Of a stretch of DNA of 64,000 nucleotides, positions 28,046 to 37,410 are shown in pieces. The stretch is from Novosphingobium silvae (GTDB taxonomy: Bacteria; Pseudomonadota; Alphaproteobacteria; Sphingomonadales; Sphingomonadaceae): assembly GCF_009856825.1 (NCBI RefSeq), contig NZ_WVTD01000007.1, positions 62,001 to 126,000 on the forward strand. The letters run 5' to 3'. The position numbers were made by a program, and so were the translations under genes. A model generated the notes under the pieces. The model was given only the letters and a program-made list of their open reading frames with translations. It had not been told where the DNA came from and did not search any database. Positions within the stretch are counted from its first letter, which is position 1. Each line of letters begins with the position of its first letter.

Positions 28046-28593
28046 GCGAGGATCGCGGCAAGGCTCCGCGCTGGGCCATCTGGCTCCCGCTGGCACTGTT
28101 CGCCGGGTTTCTGGCGCTCGTCATGGCGGGCCTGTTCCGACCGGCGGACCGCAACGTTTCAAGCGCACTCGTAGGCAAGGCTATGCCCAGGTTCGATCTT
28201 CCCGCGGCTTTGCCTGGCCGGCCTGGGCTCGACAGCAGGGCCCTCGCCACCGGCAAGCCCCATCTCGTCAACATCTTCGCCAGCTGGTGCGTACCCTGCC
28301 GGGTGGAGGCACCGCAGTTGGGGGAGCTCGCAAGGGCAGGTGTTCCGATCCAAGGCATTTCGGTACGGGACACCACCGAGAACCTGCAGGCCTTCCTTGC
28401 GGAGCACGGGGACCCGTTCCAGCGGATCGGGGCGGATGATGATGGCAAGGTGCAGCTTGCCCTGGGTTCGTCCGGCGTGCCAGAAACCTACGTCGTCGAT
28501 GGAAAGGGCACGATCGTCTACCAGCACATCGGCGAAATCCGGCCCGAACATGTCGGCTTCCTGCTTGAGAAGCTTAAGGACGCCGAACAGTGA
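28042..28593 (+). CDS. ccmG: thiol:disulfide interchange protein CcmG/DsbE
   Basis: Membrane-anchored thioredoxin that reduces apocytochrome c thiols. 183 aa. Anchor helix at about 12-32, active site WCVPC in FASWCVPCRVEAP, and the cis-Pro segment GVPETYVVDGKG. Overlaps ccmF and ccmH. Confidence 0.94.
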   Translation: MSEDRGKAPRWAIWLPLALFAGFLALVMAGLFRPADRNVSSALVGKAMPRFDLPAALPGRPGLDSRALATGKPHLVNIFASWCVPCRVEAPQLGELARAGVPIQGISVRDTTENLQAFLAEHGDPFQRIGADDDGKVQLALGSSGVPETYVVDGKGTIVYQHIGEIRPEHVGFLLEKLKDAEQ

Positions 28594-29006
28594 AGCGCAT
28601 CGCAATCCTCGCGGGCTTGCTGTTCGCCGGGCCTATCCTGGCGCAGGAAGAGCAGTCGAGTGCGCCCTATGCCTATCGGCAGATCGACGACCCGGCCAAG
28701 GAAGCTGAGGCGCAGAGCCTGATGGAATCGCTGCGCTGCCTGCAGTGCCAGGGGCAGTCGATCGCCGACTCGGACGCTCCGATTGCCGGATCCATGCGCA
28801 GCCTGGTGCGCGAGCGCATCGCTGCGGGAGAGGAGCCGGAGGCGATCCGGGCCTGGCTGATCGAGCGTTACGGTGACTACGTCAGCTACGCCCCCCAGCT
28901 GACGGCGCTCACCTGGCCGCTTTTTGCAGCTCCGGCGGTTCTGCTCCTCATCGCCTTCCTGTTGCTGCGTCGCCGCTTCGGGAGCGGCTCGGGGGAAGCT
29001 CGATGA
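28590..29006 (+). CDS. ccmH: cytochrome c maturation protein CcmH (CycL-type)
   Basis: Holds apocytochrome c thiols for the heme lyase. 138 aa from a GTG start overlapping the ccmG stop. Signal peptide to about ILAQ; active site RCLQCQGQSIADSDAP (LRCxxCQ); one C-terminal membrane helix (about 108-127). Overlaps the next gene (ATGA). Confidence 0.94.
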   Translation: MKRIAILAGLLFAGPILAQEEQSSAPYAYRQIDDPAKEAEAQSLMESLRCLQCQGQSIADSDAPIAGSMRSLVRERIAAGEEPEAIRAWLIERYGDYVSYAPQLTALTWPLFAAPAVLLLIAFLLLRRRFGSGSGEAR

Positions 29007-29680
29007 CCTGGCTCCTTGTCGTCGGCCTCGCGCTGTTCGTGATGGCGATGCTGCTGTTCGTTCTGAAGATCCCCCGCGGTGCCCGCGAGGCTGTTGCCTC
29101 GGCGTTGCTGCTGGGTATCGCGGGATACGTGACTCAAGGCTCGCCCAGCCTTGCAGGAGCACCCACGCAAGGGCGCGAGCAGGCCCCCGCCGATGCCGCA
29201 GCCATGGTGGAAGCACGCGGAAAAGTGACGAACAGCGGGATCCCAACGCTCAATCGCTGGGTGGTCACGTCCGATGCCTTCGCACGCAACGGCAACTATG
29301 CAGATGCGGCCGAAGTCCTGCGCATAGCGGTAAACGAGGACCCTGCGAGTTCCGAAGCGTGGCTTGCAATGGCCAATGCGCTGGTTGGCCATGCAGACGG
29401 TTTGCTGACGCCGGGCGCGCTCTATGCCTATCGCCGGGCGATCGAAACCGACCCGGATGCACCCGGCCCGCCGTTCTTCCTGGGTCTTGCTTATGCGCAG
29501 GAAGGCCGCTTTGTCGAAGCCCGCAAGCTGTGGGCCGACCTGCTTCTGAATGCGCCCGACAGTGCTCAGTGGCGCGGCCCCCTGTTCGAGCAGCTCCAGC
29601 GGCTCGATGCCGTCATCGCTACGCAGAAGCGTCAAGCCTTGCAGGGAAAAGCGCCCGTTCGGCCTGCGGTGGTTCCCTGA
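29003..29680 (+). CDS. CcmI-like TPR protein of the heme lyase
   Basis: 225 aa. Two N-terminal hydrophobic helices followed by TPR repeats (DAFARNGNYADAAEVLRIAV, ALVGHADGLLTPGALYAYRR, GLAYAQEGRFVEARKLW). CcmI binds the C-terminus of apocytochrome c and hands it to CcmF/H. Shorter than E. coli/Rhodobacter CcmI. Position at the end of the ccm operon supports the call. Confidence 0.8.
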   Translation: MTWLLVVGLALFVMAMLLFVLKIPRGAREAVASALLLGIAGYVTQGSPSLAGAPTQGREQAPADAAAMVEARGKVTNSGIPTLNRWVVTSDAFARNGNYADAAEVLRIAVNEDPASSEAWLAMANALVGHADGLLTPGALYAYRRAIETDPDAPGPPFFLGLAYAQEGRFVEARKLWADLLLNAPDSAQWRGPLFEQLQRLDAVIATQKRQALQGKAPVRPAVVP

Positions 29681-29805
29681 ACGACACATTGCCCTGCGGA
29701 GAACGCATCGCAAGCATCGTTGCCTGCCCTCATCCATGCTGCTAACGGCGCAAGCCTTGCCGCAGAGGCGAATGCGCTTCTGCGAGTCCACTACGGGACG
29801 CTGGA

Positions 29806-31764
29806 ATGAGTGATGGAACTGCGGATACGCCTGACGTGCCGGCGGTCATGAACCCGGCGGCGTCTGCGTCTCCGGCATCAAGCCACGGCGGCGGATCGGG
29901 AAACATCACCAAGCTGGCGCTCGGCGCCGTAGGCGTGGTTTTCGGCGATATCGGAACCAGCCCACTCTACGCCTTTCGCGAAACTTTCGTGGGTCCGCAT
30001 CCGCTTGCGATCGACGAACTGCACATCCTGGGCGTGGTCAGCCTGATCTTCTGGTCGATGACCCTGGTCGTCTCGGTGCAGTACGTCGGCGTTCTGATGC
30101 GGGCCGACAACAAGGGGCAGGGCGGAAGCCTTGCCCTGGTTGCGCTCATCTCGGGCGCGCTTCGCAAGTCCCGTCACAGCTACCTCGTCGTTCTTCTGGG
30201 AGTGTTCGCGACCTCGCTGTTCTACGGCGATTCGATGATCACCCCGGCTGTGTCGGTGCTATCGGCCGTAGAGGGGCTCACCGTGGTACGAACAGATCTC
30301 GCGCCGTTCGTCCTCCCCATTGCGATGGTTCTTCTCACCGGACTCTTCGTGATCCAGAAGAGCGGCACCGCAAAGGTCGGCGCCTTGTTCGCCCCCGTCA
30401 TGGTCACGTACTTCCTCGTCCTCGCGGTGCTTGGCACTTATCACCTCGTCCAGATGCCGGAAGTTCTGAAGGCGCTGAACCCCTGGTTCGCAATCCAGTT
30501 CTTCCTGACCGACAAGATGCTCGGCTTCCTTGCGCTGGGCTCGGTCGTGCTGGCGGTAACGGGGGCCGAGGCGCTCTATTCCGATATGGGACACTTCGGC
30601 CGTGGGCCTATGCGCCTGTCGTGGTTTGGCTTCGTGATGCCCTGCCTGCTCATCAACTACTTCGGCCAGGCAGCCATGATCCTGAGCCTCGACGATGCCC
30701 AGGCAGCGGTGGCGATGGAAAACCCGTTCTTCAATCTCGCTCCCGAGACGCTGCGCCTGCCGCTCGTGATCCTGGCGAGCGCCGCCGCATTCATCGCCAG
30801 CCAGGCGGTCATATCCGGCGCGTTCTCGATCACGCATCAGGCAATGCAGTTGGGGTTCATTCCCCGCCTTTCCACCCGCCACACCAGCGAGCACGAGGTG
30901 GGACAGATCTATATCCCCTTCGTGAACTGGGCCCTCATGGCCGGCGTGATCGTGCTGGTGCTGGTGTTCCAGAACTCGTCAAACCTTGCGTCCGCCTATG
31001 GAATTGCGGTGACCGGGGCAATGCTGATCGACACCTGCCTGATGGGCGTGCTGCTGATCGTGCTGTGGAAGTGGAAGCTGTGGCTGGCCGTGCCGGTGAT
31101 GGTGGTGTTCTTCGTCGTCGACGGGGCCTACTTCGCGGCAAACGCCACCAAGGTGCCGGATGGCGGCTGGTTTCCGCTGCTGATCGGCGGCATCGCCTTC
31201 ACTCTTCTGACGACATGGAACAAGGGCCGCCGCCTCATGCGGGATCGCATGACCGAGGCTGCCCTCCCGCTGAACGTCTTCGCCAAGAGCGCGCACGGAA
31301 GCGCCGCAAGGGTGCCGGGCACCGCGATCTTCATGGCGTCTACCAACATCGGCGTGCCGTCCGCGCTGCTGCACAACATCAAGCACAACAAGGTGCTTCA
31401 TGAGCGTGTGGTCGTCCTCACGGTAGAGGTGCAGGATTCGCCCTATGTCGAGCCGGCGGAGCGCTTCACCGTTCATGAGCTGGGGCAGGGCTTCTACCGC
31501 ATGACGCTGCGATACGGCTTCATGGAGGAGACCGACATTCCGGCCGCGCTTGCCCATGCGCCCATGTGCGGCGGGCCGTTCGAGATGATGAAGACCAGCT
31601 TCTTCCTCTCGCGCCAGACGCTGGTGCCGTCCGAAAAGCCGGGCATGATGATCTGGCGCGAAAAGCTGTTTGCCTGGATGATGCGCAATGCCGCCAGCGC
31701 GATGGAGTTCTTCCGCCTGCCGACCAACCGCGTGGTCGAACTGGGCAGCCAGCTGGAAATCTGA
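29806..31764 (+). CDS. kup: Kup-family low-affinity potassium uptake protein
   Basis: K+/H+ symporter. 652 aa. A 30-residue polar N-terminus precedes [19 protein letters not shown], the Kup signature; [18 protein letters not shown] and about 12 helices follow, then a cytosolic C-terminal domain. Monocistronic by position. Confidence 0.95.
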   Translation: MSDGTADTPDVPAVMNPAASASPASSHGGGSGNITKLALGAVGVVFGDIGTSPLYAFRETFVGPHPLAIDELHILGVVSLIFWSMTLVVSVQYVGVLMRADNKGQGGSLALVALISGALRKSRHSYLVVLLGVFATSLFYGDSMITPAVSVLSAVEGLTVVRTDLAPFVLPIAMVLLTGLFVIQKSGTAKVGALFAPVMVTYFLVLAVLGTYHLVQMPEVLKALNPWFAIQFFLTDKMLGFLALGSVVLAVTGAEALYSDMGHFGRGPMRLSWFGFVMPCLLINYFGQAAMILSLDDAQAAVAMENPFFNLAPETLRLPLVILASAAAFIASQAVISGAFSITHQAMQLGFIPRLSTRHTSEHEVGQIYIPFVNWALMAGVIVLVLVFQNSSNLASAYGIAVTGAMLIDTCLMGVLLIVLWKWKLWLAVPVMVVFFVVDGAYFAANATKVPDGGWFPLLIGGIAFTLLTTWNKGRRLMRDRMTEAALPLNVFAKSAHGSAARVPGTAIFMASTNIGVPSALLHNIKHNKVLHERVVVLTVEVQDSPYVEPAERFTVHELGQGFYRMTLRYGFMEETDIPAALAHAPMCGGPFEMMKTSFFLSRQTLVPSEKPGMMIWREKLFAWMMRNAASAMEFFRLPTNRVVELGSQLEI

Positions 31765-31772
31765 TGCCGGGC

Positions 31773-31796
31773 TTCTCCCGTCCTGCGGGAGAAAAA
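31773..31796. terminator. perfect inverted repeat after kup
   Basis: TTCTCCCG/CGGGAGAA stem with 5-nt loop, 9 nt after kup. Followed by A rather than T on the plus strand, so termination is uncertain. Lies in the gap between convergent kup and yciB. Confidence 0.4.
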
Positions 31797-31949
31797 TGGC
31801 GATCCGTGGCTGCGCCAAGAGGTGCGCTGCAGGAGCGGCTCGTGTCCGGCCGGGCAAGACAGTCCCGACGCCCGCGTTGTTCTGATGAGGGGCGCAACGC
31901 CGCGACGCTGACGCTTGGCCAACCTGAGGGCGGCCGCGCCCGCCGCGCC

Positions 31950-32597
31950 TCAGTCGTGCGGCGGGTTTTCGATCAGCTCTTCCTTGCCCGCTTCGCCCAT
32001 CCCGTGCCGCAAGACCATCGGCAGTTGTGAAAAGGTGAAGAGGAAGGAGATCACGGTGAAGCCCCATAGCTTCGCCTGCATCCAGATGTCGAAGCTCACG
32101 GTGTAGACCAGGGTCGTGTTCAGCACGGCAAGCACGAGGAAGAACCACGCCCAGTTGCGCGAGAGCTTCAGCCATCCCGTCTCGTTCAGTCCCTCGAACG
32201 CGGACTGGAGAAGGTACTTCAGCATGGGCTTGCCGCGCAGCAACCCGACGAACAGCACTGCGGAGAACAGAAGGTAGACAGCAGTGGGCTTGATCTGCAC
32301 GTAGAAGGGATCCCGCAGGATCACCGTGACGGAACCGAAGCCGAGGATCAGGATCGTGGTCAGCCACAGCATCGGCGAGACATGACCAAGCCGCCATTTC
32401 GAGACGGCGAGCGCGATCACCGTCGCCACCATGAAGGCGACGGTTCCCTTGATTACCGCAGCGACAGTGCCGACCATATCGGTTTCGTTGGCAGGAGCGA
32501 AGTGGCGGTAGGCAAGGAAGAAGACCAGCAGAGGCCCGAAGTCCACCAGGAGGTTGACCCACGAACTCTTGGGTGCGGGTTTGGTCTGAGGGTTCAT
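31950..32597 (-). CDS. yciB: inner membrane septation protein YciB/IspZ family
   Basis: 215 aa, five to six helices. KSSWVNLLVDFGPLLVFFLAY start and GKPMLKYLLQSAFEGLNETGW fit the family, linked to envelope integrity and septation in enterics. Start ATG overlaps the ftsY stop; a GTG one codon earlier is possible. Confidence 0.9.
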   Translation of the reverse strand: MNPQTKPAPKSSWVNLLVDFGPLLVFFLAYRHFAPANETDMVGTVAAVIKGTVAFMVATVIALAVSKWRLGHVSPMLWLTTILILGFGSVTVILRDPFYVQIKPTAVYLLFSAVLFVGLLRGKPMLKYLLQSAFEGLNETGWLKLSRNWAWFFLVLAVLNTTLVYTVSFDIWMQAKLWGFTVISFLFTFSQLPMVLRHGMGEAGKEELIENPPHD

Positions 32598-33562
32598 CAC
32601 GCGATTCCTGCGATCACCCGCGCAAGCAGGTCCGGATTGAAGGGGCGCAGGTCGTCGATCTTCTCGCCGACACCGATGGCGTGGATGGGAAGGCCGTACT
32701 GTTCCGCTGCGGCGACGAGTACGCCGCCCCGTGCGGTGCCATCGAGCTTGGTCATGATCAGGCCCGAAACACCGGCAACTTCCTTGAAGATCTCGATCTG
32801 CGACAGCGCGTTCTGCCCATTGGTGGCATCGAGCACCAGAACGACGTCGTGTGGCGCCTCGGGGTTCAGGCGGCCGAGGACACGACGAATCTTGGCCAGC
32901 TCGTCCATCAGTTCGCGCTTGTTCTGCAGGCGGCCTGCAGTGTCGACGATGAGAGCGTCGATCCCGCTTTCGGTCGCTGCCTTCACTGCGTCGAATACCA
33001 CCGAAGCAGGATCACCGCCTTCCGGGCCCTTGACGATGGGGATCGAGAGGCGATCCGCCCAGACGCCGAGCTGGCCGATGGCGGCGGCGCGGAAAGTGTC
33101 GCCCGCGGCCAGCATAACTGAATAGTCCTGCTCCTGAAACAGGTGCGCGAGCTTGGCGATGGTGGTCGTCTTGCCCGAACCGTTCACGCCGATCACGAGA
33201 ATTACCTGCGGGCGGGGAAATGCCACCACGTCGAGCGGCTTTGCCACGGGCCGCAGGATTTCCGCAATCTCCCGCGCCACGACTTCCATGATCGCGCGTT
33301 CGCTCGCGTCGCGCTCGAAGCGTTCATTTGCAAGACGGTTGCGGATGCGGGCGGCCGCGCGAGGACCAAGGTCCGACATGATCAGCGCGTCCTCGAGATC
33401 GTCCAGCTGCGCGTCGGTCAGACGAGACGAGCCGACGATGCCGGACAGGTTGCCGGCCAGTCGCTCGGAGGTCTTGCGAAAGCCTCCGAAAAGGCGATCG
33501 GACCAGTCACTTCCCGCCTGTTCGGAAGTCCTCATCGCGCCTTGGGGGCCGTCGCTACTCAT
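32597..33562 (-). CDS. ftsY: signal recognition particle receptor FtsY
   Basis: SRP receptor GTPase, partner of Ffh (2313). 321 aa from the ATG at 33562, overlapping mtaB; upstream codons in the same frame lack homology. P-loop GVNGSGKTTTIAKL, DTFRAAA, DTAGR and TKLDGTARGG are all present. The acidic A domain is short. Overlaps yciB by 1 nt of the stop. Confidence 0.96.
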   Translation of the reverse strand: MSSDGPQGAMRTSEQAGSDWSDRLFGGFRKTSERLAGNLSGIVGSSRLTDAQLDDLEDALIMSDLGPRAAARIRNRLANERFERDASERAIMEVVAREIAEILRPVAKPLDVVAFPRPQVILVIGVNGSGKTTTIAKLAHLFQEQDYSVMLAAGDTFRAAAIGQLGVWADRLSIPIVKGPEGGDPASVVFDAVKAATESGIDALIVDTAGRLQNKRELMDELAKIRRVLGRLNPEAPHDVVLVLDATNGQNALSQIEIFKEVAGVSGLIMTKLDGTARGGVLVAAAEQYGLPIHAIGVGEKIDDLRPFNPDLLARVIAGIA

Positions 33563-34734
33563 GCTTCCAGTATTCCTTCGACTACCCTTGAGGGCACAAC
33601 GCTGACCAGCGTGCCAGGCTGCGCGGAGGCAGGCACGCGGACGGGGGCGAAATCGGCCGCGTGTCCGGTCCCGCCTTTCTCGGCGAGCACCCATAGCGGC
33701 TTGCCCAGATGAGCGGCAAGCCAGGATCCCCGGACCTGCGCCACCTTCTCGCGCAGTTCCGCCGCGCGTAGCCGGGTCAGGCTTCGATCCACCTGCGGCA
33801 TCCTTGCAGCGGGGGTGCCCCGCCGCTGCGAATAGGGGAAGACATGGCCATGTACGATGCCAAGCTCGCCGATGATGGAAAGATTGGCCGCGTGAGCGGC
33901 ATCGTCTTCCGTCGGGAAACCGGCGATGAGGTCCGCTCCGACGGCGAGATCGTCGCGCCGTGCGCGAAGACGCCTGACGAGCGCTATCGCGTCGGCGCGG
34001 CTGTGGCGACGCTTCATGCGCTTGAGGATGAGATCGTGCCCGTGCTGCAGGGAGAGGTGGACATGCGGCATGATGCGCGCCTCACCGGCCAGGAGCTCGA
34101 ACAGGCGTTCATCCACCTCCGCACCGTCGATCGAGGAAAGGCGCAGGCGTGCGAGATCACCGAAACGGGTGAGAATGGCCTCGCACAGCGTGCCAAGACG
34201 CGGCGCACCCGGCAGATCGTTCCCCCATGACGTAAGGTCCACTCCTGTGAGCACGACTTCGACTGCACCGGTGTCGAGATGCAGGGCAACGTCTTCGAGC
34301 ACCTCATCCACCGAGCGGGAGCGGCTGGTCCCGCGCCCCTGAGGGATGACGCAGAAGGTGCAGGCATGATCGCAGCCATTCTGCACCTGGATGAAAGCGC
34401 GTGTGTGACGGCGCTGCGGCGCGGGTGTGATGGCAGCGACATTCCAAGCCCGCGGGTCGAGCTTGGCGACGTTGGGCACCAAGCCATCGACTTCCGGCAT
34501 TGCGGCGAGCGCGTCCCGTTCGATCTCGGCGGCGCAGCCCGTCACCAGAAGCCGTGCATCGGGGCGGGCGCGACGTGCCCGGCGAATGGCCTGGCGGGTC
34601 TGTCGCACGGCTTCGGCCGTGACGGCGCAGGAGTTGATGACGACGAGCTCGGGCTCATCCGCCAGTAGCCCCCGCAATGTTTCACTTTCCGCCAGGTTGA
34701 GTCGGCAGCCGAGCGAATGGACCTCTACCGTCAA
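33559..34734 (-). CDS. mtaB: threonylcarbamoyladenosine tRNA methylthiotransferase MtaB-type
   Basis: Radical-SAM methylthiotransferase converting t6A37 to ms2t6A37 in tRNA. 391 aa from a TTG start overlapping dapF. N-terminal UPF0004 Cys residues (GCRLN, NSCAV, TGCAAE) and radical-SAM CDHACTFC with VIPQGRG. TRAM domain at the end appears short. Operon dapF-mtaB-ftsY-yciB. Confidence 0.92.
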   Translation of the reverse strand: MTVEVHSLGCRLNLAESETLRGLLADEPELVVINSCAVTAEAVRQTRQAIRRARRARPDARLLVTGCAAEIERDALAAMPEVDGLVPNVAKLDPRAWNVAAITPAPQRRHTRAFIQVQNGCDHACTFCVIPQGRGTSRSRSVDEVLEDVALHLDTGAVEVVLTGVDLTSWGNDLPGAPRLGTLCEAILTRFGDLARLRLSSIDGAEVDERLFELLAGEARIMPHVHLSLQHGHDLILKRMKRRHSRADAIALVRRLRARRDDLAVGADLIAGFPTEDDAAHAANLSIIGELGIVHGHVFPYSQRRGTPAARMPQVDRSLTRLRAAELREKVAQVRGSWLAAHLGKPLWVLAEKGGTGHAADFAPVRVPASAQPGTLVSVVPSRVVEGILEA

Positions 34735-35549
34735 ACGACGATCCCGAAATCGGCAGGGTCAAAGCTCCCGCGGAACGCCTCTGTTGCAGGGCCGGTCATG
34801 ACGATCCCGCCATCTTCCCGCCACTCGATGACGAGAGCGCCGCCGGGCAGAGCGACAGTGACGCGCCGGTCGACAAGGCCGCGCTTCATTGCGCCGATCG
34901 CAGTGGCGCACGCGCCGGTGCCGCAGGCGCGGGTGAGCCCCGCGCCGCGCTCCCAAACCCGAAGCACGATCGCGTCGCGGGCGACGATGGCTGCGACGTT
35001 GACGTTGATGCGCTCGGGAAAAAGCGGATCGGTCTCGATCATCGGTCCCAGGCGCGACATGTCGATCGCGTGGGGATCGGCGACGAAGAAGATGACGTGC
35101 GGATTGCCGACGTTCACGGCGACGGGATTGGTCAGTTCCTCCCAGGCGACGGGCATCGCATGGGTGTCCATCGGGTAGGACAGGGGAATAGCGTCCCAGT
35201 CGAATCGCGGGGTACCCATCTCGACGCTGATCCCTGCCTCTACCGGACATGCCGAGACTACGCCGGCCAATGTCTCGATGCGGGCGGAACGGCCGTGCAG
35301 CAACCCCACCGCCCGCGTGGCGTTTCCGCAGGCCTCGACCTCGCTGCCATCGGCGTTGAAGATGCGCATTCGCATGTCCGCGATCTGGGAGGGCTCCAGC
35401 ACGACAAGCTGGTCGCACCCGATGCCCGTGTGCCGATTCGCCAGGGCAGCGGCAGCGCCGGAATCCAGCGGCGGAAGAAGGCGCTCGCGCCCGTCCAGCA
35501 CGACGAAGTCGTTGCCCAGCCCATGCATCTTGGTGAAATCGATCCGCAT
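34731..35549 (-). CDS. dapF: diaminopimelate epimerase
   Basis: PLP-independent racemase making meso-DAP for peptidoglycan and lysine. 272 aa. FTKMHGLGNDFVVLDG start; catalytic Cys in EACGNATRA and in ACGTGACA. First gene of a four-gene overlapping operon on the minus strand. Confidence 0.97.
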   Translation of the reverse strand: MRIDFTKMHGLGNDFVVLDGRERLLPPLDSGAAAALANRHTGIGCDQLVVLEPSQIADMRMRIFNADGSEVEACGNATRAVGLLHGRSARIETLAGVVSACPVEAGISVEMGTPRFDWDAIPLSYPMDTHAMPVAWEELTNPVAVNVGNPHVIFFVADPHAIDMSRLGPMIETDPLFPERINVNVAAIVARDAIVLRVWERGAGLTRACGTGACATAIGAMKRGLVDRRVTVALPGGALVIEWREDGGIVMTGPATEAFRGSFDPADFGIVV

Positions 35550-35608
35550 GGTCAGCGATCTAGGAGTTGACGGGCTTCAGGTCCAGTGCCGGGGAAAGGG
35601 ACCTGGAT

Positions 35609-37291
35609 TCAAGCGCGCCGTGGAAGAGGCTCGTCCCTCGGCGTTCGGCCGGCGGGCTCGCTCCTGCGTAGCTGGACGTCGTCGAGCCATTCCGCCAGTT
35701 CCTGCGCGGGACGAGGGCGCCCATAGAGGTAACCCTGTCCCGTGATCCCGCCATACTGACGCAGGTGATCGAGCACGTCCTGCGTTTCGATCCCCTCGGC
35801 AGTGACCGGCAGGGCAAGACCTTCGCCAAGCATCGCGACAGCGCGGACGATCGCGGCACTGTCCTTGTTGTCGATCAGGCTCGAGACGAAGCTTCGATCG
35901 ATCTTGATGCGGTCAAACGGCAGCTGCCTCAACTGTGCGATGGAGCTGTAGCCGGTTCCGAAATCGTCGAGGCTGACACGAATGCCCTGGTTCTTCAGGC
36001 TGGTTATCAGCGATCGCACTTGCGTGAGATTGTTGTGCAGGCAGCTTTCGGTAATCTCGATCTCGAGCCGCTGGGGCGGGAAATTGGCTTCCACCAACAT
36101 GCGCAGCAGCTTCTGCGCGAACCACGGGTCGCGCAGTTGAATAGGGGAGATGTTTACCGCCAGGGTCAAACAGGGATCCCACGAGCGAGCGTCTTCCAGC
36201 GCCTGCGCGATTACGCTTTGCGAAAGTTCCGCGATCACCCCGATATCCTCAGCGACGGGGATGAAGATGTCGGGCGCGACGATGCCGAATTCCGGAGAGT
36301 CCCAGCGGGCCAGCATCTCGAATCCGGTCAGCTCGCCTGTCTGGAGGTCGATCTGTTGCTCGTAGAAGGGTACGAACTCGCCGCGTGGGATGCCCTCCCG
36401 GATGCCCACCTCCAGTTGCGAGCGAAAGCGCTTTTCATCCGCCATTCGCGGCTCGAACCAGGAATAGGCATTCCGGCCCTGCCGCTTCGAATGATACATG
36501 GCGATATCCGCCATCTCCAGCAGGGCCTGCGCACCCGAGAGGAGCGAATCGGCGGAGAGCCGATCCGAGCGGGCCAGACCGATCGAGGCGGTCACATCCA
36601 CGCTGAGTGCCTGAGCCCTGGCGCTTTCACCGATGGCGTGAACGAGGTCCGCCGCGATGGCGTCGACCAGATCCACTCGAGAGCGATCGAAGGGAAGGGC
36701 AAGCGCGAACTCGTCCCCGCCGATCCGCCCGATGAACGTGCCTGGGGGCACGGAACCGGCGATGCGGCGCGCACATTCGCAAAGGAGCATGTCCCCGGCG
36801 GAGTGGCCGTTCTGGTCATTGACCTTCTTGAAGTTGTCGAGGTCGATCATCAGCAGGGCGATCAGGCCGGGCCTTGCCGGAACACCCTGGTCATCCCTGC
36901 AGGCGGGAATCTGCGAGAGGAGAGCATCGACGCCCTCGTTGAAGCTGCGCCGATTCAGGAAGCCTGTCAGCGGATCGGTTTCGGCAAGCCGGCGCGCGGT
37001 GCGTTCTGCCGCCTTGCGCTGCACGATCTCCTCGCAGAGCTCGCGATACCGGCTCCAGCCGAAGATGATGATGGCGATGTTAAGCAGGAACGCGTTGAGA
37101 GCAAACGGATCGGGTCCGGGTCCGTAGCCAACCAGCGAGCGCACCACGCTTGGCCCGATCTCGCTGCCGGTCGCGACGAAGAGGATAATCGCGGCGGTGA
37201 CGATGCCCAGTGCGACGATATCGAACTCACGGACAGAGTCCGGTTCGTCCCAGTTGCCGTTACTTTCAATATTCGCTGCCTGCACAGCCAT
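35609..37291 (-). CDS. GGDEF-EAL cyclic-di-GMP protein
   Basis: 560 aa from the ATG at 37291; a GTG at 37312 is the alternative. Two membrane helices (about 23-45 and 63-80), then GGDEF (IGGDEFA at about 190-196, intact active site, no RxxD inhibitory site eight residues upstream), then an EAL domain with EML in place of EAL at 325-327, and DDFGTGYSS and AEGIET intact. Both synthase and phosphodiesterase sites look functional. A CtrA-like box lies upstream. Confidence 0.9.
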   Translation of the reverse strand: MAVQAANIESNGNWDEPDSVREFDIVALGIVTAAIILFVATGSEIGPSVVRSLVGYGPGPDPFALNAFLLNIAIIIFGWSRYRELCEEIVQRKAAERTARRLAETDPLTGFLNRRSFNEGVDALLSQIPACRDDQGVPARPGLIALLMIDLDNFKKVNDQNGHSAGDMLLCECARRIAGSVPPGTFIGRIGGDEFALALPFDRSRVDLVDAIAADLVHAIGESARAQALSVDVTASIGLARSDRLSADSLLSGAQALLEMADIAMYHSKRQGRNAYSWFEPRMADEKRFRSQLEVGIREGIPRGEFVPFYEQQIDLQTGELTGFEMLARWDSPEFGIVAPDIFIPVAEDIGVIAELSQSVIAQALEDARSWDPCLTLAVNISPIQLRDPWFAQKLLRMLVEANFPPQRLEIEITESCLHNNLTQVRSLITSLKNQGIRVSLDDFGTGYSSIAQLRQLPFDRIKIDRSFVSSLIDNKDSAAIVRAVAMLGEGLALPVTAEGIETQDVLDHLRQYGGITGQGYLYGRPRPAQELAEWLDDVQLRRSEPAGRTPRDEPLPRRA

Positions 37292-37340
37292 GTCCCCCAC
37301 AAGGGTTCTCACCCTGGCTGCAGGCGATAAGTATACCGTC

Positions 37341-37355
37341 TCAATTATTAGTTAA
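37341..37355. promoter_or_regulatory. candidate CtrA box upstream of the GGDEF-EAL gene
   Basis: TCAA-TTATTAG-TTAA, one mismatch from the CtrA motif TTAA-N7-TTAA, 50 nt upstream of the gene. Single short motif; tentative. Confidence 0.3.
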
Positions 37356-37410
37356 TGTTGCGGTGCGCCAATTGCCGTCCCGAACCGGGTTCGGGACGGC
37401 TCACGGCCGC

